From Candidatus Bathyarchaeota archaeon (lineage in GTDB: Archaea; Thermoproteota; Bathyarchaeia; TCS64): a stretch of DNA of 6,863 nucleotides. Under the pieces are notes generated by a model. It did no database searches and was not told the DNA's origin. It worked only from the letters and a program-made list of their open reading frames with translations. The translations under genes were made by a program, and so were the position numbers. Of the stretch, positions 1-6,172 are shown one piece after another. How positions within the stretch are numbered: the first letter of the stretch is position 1; each line of letters starts with the position of its first letter. The stretch is taken from the NCBI GenBank assembly GCA_030670015.1, contig DAOVCM010000045.1:1-6863 (forward strand), read 5' to 3'.

Positions 1-4
1 CAAT

Positions 5-30
5 CTATAAACCCTGTACTAGATTTATAG
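5..30. repeat. short AT-rich inverted repeat
   Basis: A perfect 7-bp inverted repeat: CTATAAA at 5-11 and TTTATAG at 24-30, separated by 12 nt. Each arm read 5' to 3' on its own strand also resembles an archaeal TATA box, so it could mark divergent promoters or be chance in AT-rich DNA. No gene begins nearby within the window. The rest of 1-130 shows nothing I can identify. Confidence 0.25.
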
Positions 31-141
31 TGTTTGTTAAAGTATTTTCTGCTCGTTAGAGGTTTCCGTCAAACTGTGTATTCGATAAAATTCCCTATTA
101 CAAGTCACATATTATAGGTGCCTCGCATCATTCTCAATAAC

Positions 142-149
142 TCTATATT
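142..149 (+). promoter_or_regulatory. TATA-like box for the pyrophosphatase gene
   Basis: TCTATATT lies with its centre about 30 nt before the ATG at 176. Archaeal TATA boxes usually sit about 26-27 nt before the transcription start, so the transcript would begin only a few nucleotides before the ATG. No Shine-Dalgarno sequence is seen before this ATG, which agrees with a leaderless or near-leaderless mRNA. A second AT-rich candidate, ATATTATA at 109-116, lies further upstream. This is read from spacing only. Confidence 0.45.
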
Positions 150-175
150 CATGCTGTGCAATTTAGCTAGCGATC

Positions 176-709
176 ATGGTTGATTTATGGCGGGACTTCC
201 CCGTTGGACCAGACCCTCCTGACGAGGTCTATGTAATAATAGAGATGACACAGGGAAGCCGAAACAAATACGAGTATGACGCCCATCGCGGCGTCTTCAG
301 GCTCGACAGAGTGCTCTACACATACTTTCCATGCGACTACGGATTCATACCGCATACTCTTGACGACGATGGTGACCCTCTGGACGCCGTACTCCTCATC
401 AACGAGCCAACGTTCACAGGCTGCGTCACCGTAGCCAGGCCCGTGGCCAACATAAAAATGGTCGACGGAGGCGTCCTCGACGACAAGATCGTCACAGTCT
501 CGACAACCGATCCGTTTTACAGACACATTTTATCCCTAGCAGACATTCCCCCTTCACTTGTGAGGGAGCTTACCTACTTCTTTGAGAACTACAAGCGTGC
601 TGAGGAGAAGGTAACGGAAGTGAGACGGTGGGAGGACGCCAAAGATGCCAAAAAGATCATTGAGTGGTCCAAGAAGTACTATGAGGAGCATATGGTGAAA
701 GCAGGCTAA
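176..709 (+). CDS. ppa: soluble inorganic pyrophosphatase, family I
   Basis: This 177-residue cytoplasmic enzyme hydrolyses pyrophosphate to two phosphates with Mg2+, driving nucleotide, tRNA-charging and sugar-nucleotide synthesis. The family signature DGDPLDA is at residues 65-71, giving metal ligands D65, D67 and D70. D97, D102 and K104 occupy the same positions as in the E. coli enzyme, and E23, K31, R45 and Y55 fit the other active-site positions (E20, K29, R43 and Y55 in E. coli). The FFENYK segment at 135-140 matches the conserved Tyr-Lys pair near the C-terminus. Length is normal for a bacterial/archaeal hexameric PPase. The ATG at 176 is preferred because the conserved core begins soon after it and a TATA-like box lies about 30 nt upstream. 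It is followed by a 74-nt gap with its own promoter-like sequence, so it is probably monocistronic. Identity is secure. Confidence 0.97.
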   Translation: MVDLWRDFPVGPDPPDEVYVIIEMTQGSRNKYEYDAHRGVFRLDRVLYTYFPCDYGFIPHTLDDDGDPLDAVLLINEPTFTGCVTVARPVANIKMVDGGVLDDKIVTVSTTDPFYRHILSLADIPPSLVRELTYFFENYKRAEEKVTEVRRWEDAKDAKKIIEWSKKYYEEHMVKAG

Positions 710-755
710 TTCAGGCCTCTCAGAGAAGACGATACTAAAGGTTTTCAGGGAAATG

Positions 756-765
756 AATTAATATT
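756..765 (+). promoter_or_regulatory. TATA-like box before the GGT-like gene
   Basis: AATTAATATT is the strongest AT-rich promoter-like element in the gap between the pyrophosphatase and the GGT-like gene. Its centre is about 23 nt before the ATG at 784 and about 41 nt before the in-frame ATG at 802. The usual 26-27 nt spacing would put the transcript start near 787, slightly downstream of the first ATG, so this site makes the start codon uncertain. The same ten bases recur at 3586-3595 before the GT-C gene. Confidence 0.4.
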
Positions 766-783
766 ACAGCATAGATTACGAAA

Positions 784-2529
784 ATGGTGTTTGTGATAAA
801 TATGGGAGGATCTAACTCGAAGAGTAAATCCTTTGCATCCAGATACGCCATTACGATCAAGCAGGGTGTGACAGCCAGTAGGGGAGTGGTCGCCACTAAC
901 CATCCGCTGGCGAGCGCATCAGGCATCGAGATGCTCGCCAAAGGAGGGAACGCTTTCGACGCAGCAGCTGCGTCCCTTTTCACACTCACCGTTGTAGAAC
1001 CGATGATGGTGAGCTTATTCGGCGATGGCTTCTTCGTCATCCGGAACGCAGATACAGGACGCATCGAGACCGTGGACAACTATGCAGTCGCCCCTAAGGC
1101 AGCATCTGAGGACATGTACACCCCGGTGAAAGAGCGCAAGCCAGGGCAAGATCTCTTCGAAACCGTAGGCAGGGAGAACACAATCGGTCATCTAAGTGTT
1201 GCTACACCAGGGGCTCTAAAAGCAGGGGAGTACATTGTCGAACAGTATGGGCTCCTCAGCTTACATGAGGTGATGACGCCGGCGATACGGATCGCCAGAG
1301 ACGGCTACCGAGCTGGCCCATATCTTGCCCACTGTGTAAAGGAGTTCAAGACTGACCTGAAACTTTTCCCGGACACAGCCAAAGTCTATCTTCCCATGGG
1401 GAAGCCGATAAAACATGGCGACCGTGTAGTGATGCCAGAGTACGCAGAGACACTGAGGAAGATCGCGAAGAAAGGCTCAGAAGTTCTCTACAGTGGGGAA
1501 CTGGGAAAGATGGTTGTCGAGGACATGGAGAATAACGGTGGGATCCTGACCATGGAGGACTTAGCGGACTATAAACTCGTCATGCGGAACCCTGTTAGGG
1601 GTACATACCGGGACCATTATGAGATCTATTCGATGGCTCCCGTGAGCAGCGGCGGCACACACATCATCCAAATGTTGAACATTCTTGAAGGATTCGATGT
1701 TACCTCTCTTGGCTTCGGAACTGTGGAGTATGTTCACCTCTTCACAGAGGTCCTTAAGATCGCGTTCGCCGATCGGCAACGGTATATGGGCGACCCAACT
1801 AGAGTGACAGTACCCTTAGCAATGTTGACCTCGAAAGAGTATGCTAGGGATAGGGCGATGCAGATCAGTGGAGTAGCTGGGAGTTACTCACCAGGTGAGC
1901 CAGCTTTCTATACGGGACGAAGTGAAAACACGACACACGTCTCAGTAATTGACGCGGAAGGAAACATCGTAGCTGCGACCCAGACACTCTTCACTGGCTC
2001 AAAGGTAATAACCCCAGGCACAGGGATGATGCTCAACAACTGCATGGCGCTCTTCGACCCCAGACCTGGCAAGGCCAACTCGGTTGCCGGGGGGAAGCGG
2101 ATGCTAAGCTCCATGGCGCCAACCATCATCCTAAGGGACAGCGAGCCCTTCATGTGCATCGGTACACCGGGAGGCACCCGTATCTTCGCAGTTGTCTGCC
2201 AAGCAATCGTCAATGTCATAGACTTTGGTATGACCATCCAGCAGGCTGTTGAAGCGCCCCGGGTTTGGACAATGGGGATCCAAGGAACTGATGGTGAGAA
2301 GCTCCATATAGAACCTGCACTCAGGGATAGGGTTCTAGAAGGACTTAGGTCGAAGGGTCACGAGGTCGTCGTGATGCCGCGAATAGCGGGCGGTATGAAC
2401 GGGGTGCTTGTAGACAGATCGACAGGGCTGATGCATGGTGGAGCCTGCTGGAGGGCTGACGGAGCCCCCATGGGAGTCTCAGGCGGGGATGTACACCCAA
2501 AGGCTCTGAAGCCCCTTCCCCTCGTCTAG
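784..2529 (+). CDS. gamma-glutamyltransferase-like Ntn hydrolase, atypical pocket
   Basis: A 581-residue member of the gamma-glutamyltranspeptidase (COG0405) Ntn-hydrolase family. These proteins cut themselves into a large and a small chain, freeing a Thr nucleophile that attacks amide bonds. The TTHVSV motif places the new N-terminus at T383, giving chains of about 382 and 199 residues, close to E. coli GGT. The second Thr (T401), the Ser pair S442-S443 and the oxyanion glycines G463-G464 are kept. Residues that grip the gamma-glutamyl group in E. coli GGT are not: R114 aligns with Y100, N411 with F403, Q430 with C420 and D433 with L423. I therefore infer an amidohydrolase or acylase with another substrate. 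No signal peptide is visible, so it is probably cytoplasmic. The ATG at 784 is annotated; ATG 802 is a real alternative because nothing before about residue 30 is conserved. Family is secure, substrate unknown. Confidence 0.92.
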   Translation: MVFVINMGGSNSKSKSFASRYAITIKQGVTASRGVVATNHPLASASGIEMLAKGGNAFDAAAASLFTLTVVEPMMVSLFGDGFFVIRNADTGRIETVDNYAVAPKAASEDMYTPVKERKPGQDLFETVGRENTIGHLSVATPGALKAGEYIVEQYGLLSLHEVMTPAIRIARDGYRAGPYLAHCVKEFKTDLKLFPDTAKVYLPMGKPIKHGDRVVMPEYAETLRKIAKKGSEVLYSGELGKMVVEDMENNGGILTMEDLADYKLVMRNPVRGTYRDHYEIYSMAPVSSGGTHIIQMLNILEGFDVTSLGFGTVEYVHLFTEVLKIAFADRQRYMGDPTRVTVPLAMLTSKEYARDRAMQISGVAGSYSPGEPAFYTGRSENTTHVSVIDAEGNIVAATQTLFTGSKVITPGTGMMLNNCMALFDPRPGKANSVAGGKRMLSSMAPTIILRDSEPFMCIGTPGGTRIFAVVCQAIVNVIDFGMTIQQAVEAPRVWTMGIQGTDGEKLHIEPALRDRVLEGLRSKGHEVVVMPRIAGGMNGVLVDRSTGLMHGGACWRADGAPMGVSGGDVHPKALKPLPLV

Positions 2530-2534
2530 GGACA

Positions 2535-2543
2535 CATAATTTA
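2535..2543 (+). promoter_or_regulatory. TATA-like box before the alpha/beta hydrolase
   Basis: CATAATTTA is centred about 27 nt before the TTG at 2566, the usual archaeal TATA-to-start distance. Transcription would then begin at or next to the start codon. An AAGGAG stretch at 2543-2548 looks like a ribosome binding site, but it ends 17 nt before the TTG, which is too far to be convincing. Read-through from the gene ending at 2529 is also possible. Confidence 0.4.
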
Positions 2544-2565
2544 AGGAGCTTCATAATAGTCTACC

Positions 2566-3381
2566 TTGATCATCTTGAACCCCCAACCTAGAGAAGGGTA
2601 CCTAAAAAGCAGCGGATACAAGATCCATTATCTCCAGTGGGGTGGCTCGGGCCCCAAGCTTGTCTTCATCCACAGCATGGGGGTCGACGCCCACAGCTTA
2701 GATATGCTCTCCGAGGCACTTCAAGGAGAGTACCAGATCCTCGCCCTTGACATCTTAGACCACGGAGACTCCGACACCCCGAAAGACGTCGTAAGCCTAG
2801 AGGAACACGCCGAGATTATGCGGGACTGCTACAGACAACTTGGATTCGAGCCTAACGTCCTAGTCGGTCACAGCGTCGGAGGCATGATGGGTATGATCCT
2901 CGCAGCCAAGCACCCAGACGAGTTTAACGGCTTGGCGCTCGTGGACATCGCCCCCTTCGAGCTCACCGGTAGGCCAACACGTCCCCCTCCACCTAATTTC
3001 TTCTGCGACGAGAACGAGGCCAGGGATTACTTTAGGCAACGTTACCCTGGCTTCACACCCGAGGCGGTCGAAAACCGGGTGAAGCACGCCCTGGTCAAAA
3101 ACGAGAAGGGAAAACTTGTGCTGAAGCCGACTGGGGCAGCCATACGCTCCAGCTTAGCTGTAGACCTGTGGCCTTACGTTGAACGAATTAAAACTCCGAC
3201 CCTGATGGTTCTTGGAGGTGAGAGCACGTTGGTCACGGAAGATACTCTAAAGCGTATGGAAAAAGTTGTACCTAAGCTGAACATCGTGACTGTTGAGGAG
3301 GCCACTCACATGGTTCCCCAGGACAAGCCAGAAGAATTCGAGACCCAAATACGTGCTTTCCTTAAAGACCTTAAGATCTAG
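2566..3381 (+). CDS. alpha/beta-fold hydrolase, YbfF/ABHD11-like esterase
   Basis: A 271-residue soluble serine hydrolase with one alpha/beta-hydrolase domain. The oxyanion-hole stretch FIHSMG is at 34-39, the nucleophile elbow GHSVGG at 101-106 (S103) and the catalytic His at H248 in ATHMVP. The usual GxxD acid is absent: that loop reads GGES (217-220), as in the YbfF/ABHD11 group, where the acid is instead the Asp of an (I/V)DIAP motif. Here that is D127, 24 residues after the nucleophile, the same spacing I recall for E. coli YbfF (S89/D113). This favours an esterase or thioesterase; the substrate is unknown. An in-frame stop at 2557 rules out a longer protein and there is no ATG before residue 38, inside the fold, so TTG 2566 (or TTG 2575) is the start. 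It lies 36 nt after the GGT-like gene, possibly co-transcribed. Confidence 0.88.
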   Translation: MIILNPQPREGYLKSSGYKIHYLQWGGSGPKLVFIHSMGVDAHSLDMLSEALQGEYQILALDILDHGDSDTPKDVVSLEEHAEIMRDCYRQLGFEPNVLVGHSVGGMMGMILAAKHPDEFNGLALVDIAPFELTGRPTRPPPPNFFCDENEARDYFRQRYPGFTPEAVENRVKHALVKNEKGKLVLKPTGAAIRSSLAVDLWPYVERIKTPTLMVLGGESTLVTEDTLKRMEKVVPKLNIVTVEEATHMVPQDKPEEFETQIRAFLKDLKI

Positions 3382-3461
3382 GAAAGCTCTCCAATATTTA
3401 TTAAGATATCATTTTGATTTGTAAAGATTAATCTCGGAATTAACGGTATAACCTTTTGTGG

Positions 3462-3480
3462 ATATTGGATTATACAATAT
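3462..3480. repeat. short inverted repeat in intergenic region
   Basis: ATATTG and CAATAT form a perfect 6-bp inverted repeat around the 7-nt GATTATA. It could be an operator for a dimeric regulator or a weak hairpin. In DNA this AT-rich, chance is a fair explanation. Confidence 0.2.
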
Positions 3481-3585
3481 GGGCTTCGGGTCTTAAAAAT
3501 ACACTTTACACGAAGAAAAAATAACGGTTTAATATCATGTATTTGGGAAACATATTATAACTAGTTATTTATGGTCCTGAAAGGT

Positions 3586-3595
3586 AATTAATATT
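3586..3595 (+). promoter_or_regulatory. TATA-like box for the glycan-assembly operon
   Basis: AATTAATATT is centred about 30 nt before the ATG at 3621, placing the transcript start a few nucleotides before the start codon. No Shine-Dalgarno sequence precedes that ATG, consistent with a leaderless first gene. A second AT-rich stretch, TTTAAAAA around 3599-3606, lies closer than usual for a TATA box. Confidence 0.4.
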
Positions 3596-3620
3596 CTTAT
3601 TTAAAAATCAACCAGTAAAA

Positions 3621-5030
3621 ATGGTGGATAATCATCTCCTTAATAAAATGGAGATTTCTTTTAAGAATATTATTTATTCTTTCTTCGGGTTCGTAGGAAG
3701 AGAATGGGATAGTGTAAAAAGCATATTCATAGGAAATCCCTTTCTGTTTTCCGCTCTTATTTTAGGCTTGCTACTTCGCTTATTTTTAGCTCCTTTTCTT
3801 GGACATCCATATGATCTACGTATATTCATGGCTGTTGGATGGGCTGTAGCAAATGGGATAACCCCTTATGGTAAGTATGTATTGCAGACGATTTTTACGG
3901 AGGTATCACATCCACATTTAACTGGCTCCTTTTATGGAATTGGATATCCTCCTTTATGGGGTTTAGTATTAGGCTCAGCATATAGACTTTATTCAATTTT
4001 ATCCCCTAACAACATCTATCTATACATCCTCACTCTAAAGTTACCAATAATAGTTGGAGACATCGTTGTTAGTATAGTCCTTTACAAAATTATAGAGAGA
4101 GAAGTTAACACAGATATCGCATCAAAAGTATTTCTTTTTTACCAGTTTTGTCCATTTATTATAATCGCTGGTGTTGTATGGGGTATGTTTGACATGCTGG
4201 TATTTTTATTTTCAATTATTTCTGCGTACACATTATTTAGTAGAAGTGATTTATCTGCAGTATCATTGTCTATTGCTACTTCCCTTAAACCTTATGTAAT
4301 CATATTAATTCCCCTATACGCTATTTTCATAATTAAAAAATTTAACTCAATACATAAAACATCCCGTTATTTATTTATCGTTTTAAGTTTACTGGTGTTG
4401 GGTACACTTATACCAATGTTTATTTATGGTTGGCCTTTATCAAATTTATATTGTGCACTTACATCGCATATGACAACAACCAATTTTTATTATGAGGGGG
4501 GAAATGATTACACTTATGGCGCAGCAAGCCCGTTTAACTTGTATAATGTTCTAAGATTAGTAGATCCGGGAATCAAACCACTTAATTTCCTTAACTATTT
4601 GTGGATTGGCGTCTGTTTAGCAACTTATGTTTATGTTTTCCTTAAATCAAATACAATCCATTTTAAGTCAATAGTAAACTACTCATTCTTAACTAGCTTA
4701 GCTTTTTTTTCAACACGTTTCTGGGTTTCCGAACAAAATCTAATCTTCCTTCTCTCTTTTTTTATTTTAACTGTCGTCCTAAGTGGGAAACAGAGAGAGT
4801 GGCGAACCATTCATATTTTGTGGATTCTTCTTGTAGCGTTTATTATTGTCCATGTTCCCGTTACAAGCTTCCTCTGGATAATTCAACCTCGGACACTAAA
4901 TGTCGCAACCGCTTTCTGCAACGGTCCTTTAGGGTACGTTCGTTGGATATCAATGAGCTTACTGACGTTCTCATGGCTGGCCATACTGTACTGGTATTCG
5001 TTCAAGGAGAGGGGCATATGGCAAGGATAG
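3621..5030 (+). CDS. polytopic GT-C-type glycosyltransferase
   Basis: A 469-residue integral membrane protein with roughly ten to twelve hydrophobic segments, the first at about 42-60 and the last at about 443-460. It looks like a GT-C glycosyltransferase of the archaeal/bacterial mannosyltransferase (PIG-M/DUF2029-like) type, which moves sugars from a polyprenyl-phosphate donor on the outer face of the membrane. Supporting points are an Asp after the first membrane segment (HPYDLRIF, D65), the WGMFD stretch (187-191) followed by K223 in SLKPY, the loop SPFNLYNVL (303-311) and SEQNL (370-374) near the C-terminal third, like the HEQYL-type motif. Sugar and acceptor are unknown. Its DNA is much more AT-rich than the left-hand genes, easing towards balanced composition after about 4800. 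It is the first gene of an apparent three-gene operon and overlaps the next by 13 nt. ATG 3621 is chosen from promoter spacing; ATG 3648 is an alternative. Confidence 0.82.
   Translation: MVDNHLLNKMEISFKNIIYSFFGFVGREWDSVKSIFIGNPFLFSALILGLLLRLFLAPFLGHPYDLRIFMAVGWAVANGITPYGKYVLQTIFTEVSHPHLTGSFYGIGYPPLWGLVLGSAYRLYSILSPNNIYLYILTLKLPIIVGDIVVSIVLYKIIEREVNTDIASKVFLFYQFCPFIIIAGVVWGMFDMLVFLFSIISAYTLFSRSDLSAVSLSIATSLKPYVIILIPLYAIFIIKKFNSIHKTSRYLFIVLSLLVLGTLIPMFIYGWPLSNLYCALTSHMTTTNFYYEGGNDYTYGAASPFNLYNVLRLVDPGIKPLNFLNYLWIGVCLATYVYVFLKSNTIHFKSIVNYSFLTSLAFFSTRFWVSEQNLIFLLSFFILTVVLSGKQREWRTIHILWILLVAFIIVHVPVTSFLWIIQPRTLNVATAFCNGPLGYVRWISMSLLTFSWLAILYWYSFKERGIWQG
5004..5012 (+). promoter_or_regulatory. Shine-Dalgarno site deciding the GT4 start
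   Basis: AAGGAGAGG lies inside the end of the GT-C gene, with GGAG at 5006-5009, 8 nt before the ATG at 5018. It complements the archaeal 16S rRNA tail and fixes the start of the downstream glycosyltransferase at 5018, even though its frame stays open for another 219 nt upstream. Confidence 0.75.
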
Positions 5031-6172
5031 TCACAATGTTGCTTCATGACGAGCGTTTCAGTGGCTGGTCCTTAGAAGAAAAATTGAGTAGATTTCATTT
5101 CTCAAAAAAATATTTGGAGTTTTGTAAGAGCTTTGGTTGGGAACCATATCTATATTGTTTTCACGAGTCAGTGAGGGAAAAAAAGGTATACACCATAAAA
5201 AATCTGGGTGTAATCAAGGTCTTCCCGGTAAGTTTCAGGTTCCCTCCCTTGATACGATTTGGAAATGATCACAATCCACGTGCAATTATAACAGAGCTAG
5301 AAAAAGATGAACCGGACCTGATCCATTTCCATGATTATTACCTTTTCTCGTTCGCCTATCTTTCTTCACTAATAAAGAAGAGGATAAAATGTCCTCTTAC
5401 TACTCAGCTGCATTGCTATCACGAGAATTGGTGGCGGCGTATCCCCTATCTATCATGTCTTCACAAGCTCAGGTTGGTTGACCGAATTTTCTACAGTTAC
5501 AGGCCTGAGGAGGAAGTTTACGGGAAACTAGGTATGATGGATAATATCGTCAAGGTCCCTATGCCTTCAATAAATCCCGAGGTATTCAAGCCAGGTTCAA
5601 AGAGTGATAATGAAAACTTAGCTTATATTGGAAGGTTGCCAGCACTTCTAAAAGGGTATGCTGATAAAACCCCAGCTATGCTCCTGTTTCTACTCCAGAA
5701 ACTGCTTACATATCGAGATCTCAAGCTGACCATAGTAGGGGACGGCTGTGGTTTACCTCGGTACAAAAAGCTGGCGTCGAAACTAGATGTCGATGATAAA
5801 GTTGAGTTTACAGGATTTGTCCCGCATGTCAGAATTCCAGATTTTTACCAGCAGGCGAGCTTAACTTTCGTACCTTTAAAACTGTACGACGTCGACGGAT
5901 TCTTCGATGGAGGAATTCAGGAGAGCCTAGCATGCGAAACCGCTGTAGCAGCTTTCAAATCTTCGGCTAATACGCCTTTACGAGGAACATTTGGATTTCT
6001 CCTATCTCAAGATTACGATAAGGCTGCACAGGAAATTATTACGATTTTAGACGATCTTCAGACCTTAAACGATATCGCCAGTAAGGGTTCGGCTTTTGTC
6101 CACGGCCATTGCACTGAGGAAATGTTGAAGGGAATTTTGCGTTCAGAATGGGAGGGGTTACTGAAAGGATGA
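5018..6172 (+). CDS. GT-B glycosyltransferase, family 4-like
   Basis: A 384-residue, probably cytoplasmic or membrane-associated glycosyltransferase that would transfer a sugar from a nucleotide-sugar. The N-terminal acceptor domain includes DLIHFHDYY (100-108) and TTQLHCYHE (128-136). The C-terminal Glycos_transf_1 domain starts near YIGRLPALLKG (203-213; R206 and K212 likely contact donor phosphates). It continues with TIVGDGCGLPRYKKL (238-252), VEFTGFVP (262-269) and GGIQESLACETAV (298-310). E302 is the likely nucleotide-sugar-binding Glu, but the usual EX7E motif is altered: the nearest upstream acid is D293, nine residues before E302. The start at ATG 5018 follows a good ribosome binding site and gives the expected MARIVTMLLH beginning; the open frame back to GTG 4799 only overlaps the GT-C gene. 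The overlaps (13 nt upstream, 4 nt downstream) suggest translational coupling. Donor and acceptor are unknown. Confidence 0.9.
   Translation: MARIVTMLLHDERFSGWSLEEKLSRFHFSKKYLEFCKSFGWEPYLYCFHESVREKKVYTIKNLGVIKVFPVSFRFPPLIRFGNDHNPRAIITELEKDEPDLIHFHDYYLFSFAYLSSLIKKRIKCPLTTQLHCYHENWWRRIPYLSCLHKLRLVDRIFYSYRPEEEVYGKLGMMDNIVKVPMPSINPEVFKPGSKSDNENLAYIGRLPALLKGYADKTPAMLLFLLQKLLTYRDLKLTIVGDGCGLPRYKKLASKLDVDDKVEFTGFVPHVRIPDFYQQASLTFVPLKLYDVDGFFDGGIQESLACETAVAAFKSSANTPLRGTFGFLLSQDYDKAAQEIITILDDLQTLNDIASKGSAFVHGHCTEEMLKGILRSEWEGLLKG
6151..6158 (+). promoter_or_regulatory. Shine-Dalgarno-like site for the GT2 gene
   Basis: GGAGGGGT contains GGAGG, ending 13 nt before the ATG at 6169 (16 nt before ATG 6172). 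The spacing is somewhat long, but the ATGA stop-start overlap means ribosomes finishing the upstream gene can also restart here. Confidence 0.5.

Larger units (their letters stand above)
3382..3620. other. AT-rich intergenic region between metabolic genes and glycan operon
   Basis: This 239-nt gap contains no credible gene. T-rich patches just after the hydrolase stop (about 3396-3420) could act as an archaeal oligo-T terminator, but no single long T-run stands out. A 6-bp inverted repeat, ATATTG at 3462-3467 and CAATAT at 3475-3480 with a 7-nt loop, lies in the middle. TAACGGT occurs at 3441-3447 and again at 3522-3528. The promoter for the downstream operon is most likely at 3586-3595. The region marks the switch from GC-balanced to very AT-rich DNA. 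Confidence 0.5.

Noticed and set aside
185..526. Minus-strand open frame of 113 codons
   Set aside because: It lies wholly opposite the secure pyrophosphatase gene; no recognisable motif.
735..1079. Minus-strand open frame of 114 codons partly in the gap before the GGT-like gene
   Set aside because: Most of it is antisense to conserved GGT-like sequence, and the translation has no family features.
1561..2554. Three minus-strand open frames (1561-1779, 1908-2237, 2345-2554)
   Set aside because: All are antisense to the GGT-like coding region and low in recognisable protein features.
2860..3087. Minus-strand open frame of 75 codons
   Set aside because: Antisense to the conserved core of the alpha/beta hydrolase, including its nucleophile elbow.
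3481..3492. CTTCGG in a G-rich context, resembling a UUCG-capped hairpin terminator
   Set aside because: The flanking GGG and GGT cannot pair, so no stem forms beyond the closing C-G pair.
3571..3591. Tiny ATG-initiated frame of six codons before the GT-C gene
   Set aside because: Too short to support, and it overlaps the likely TATA box.
4799..5017. Stop-free 73-codon extension of the GT4 frame back to GTG 4799
   Set aside because: It overlaps the C-terminal part of the GT-C gene. Its translation does not resemble the start of a glycosyltransferase, and the ATG at 5018 has a well-spaced ribosome binding site and the expected N-terminal strand.
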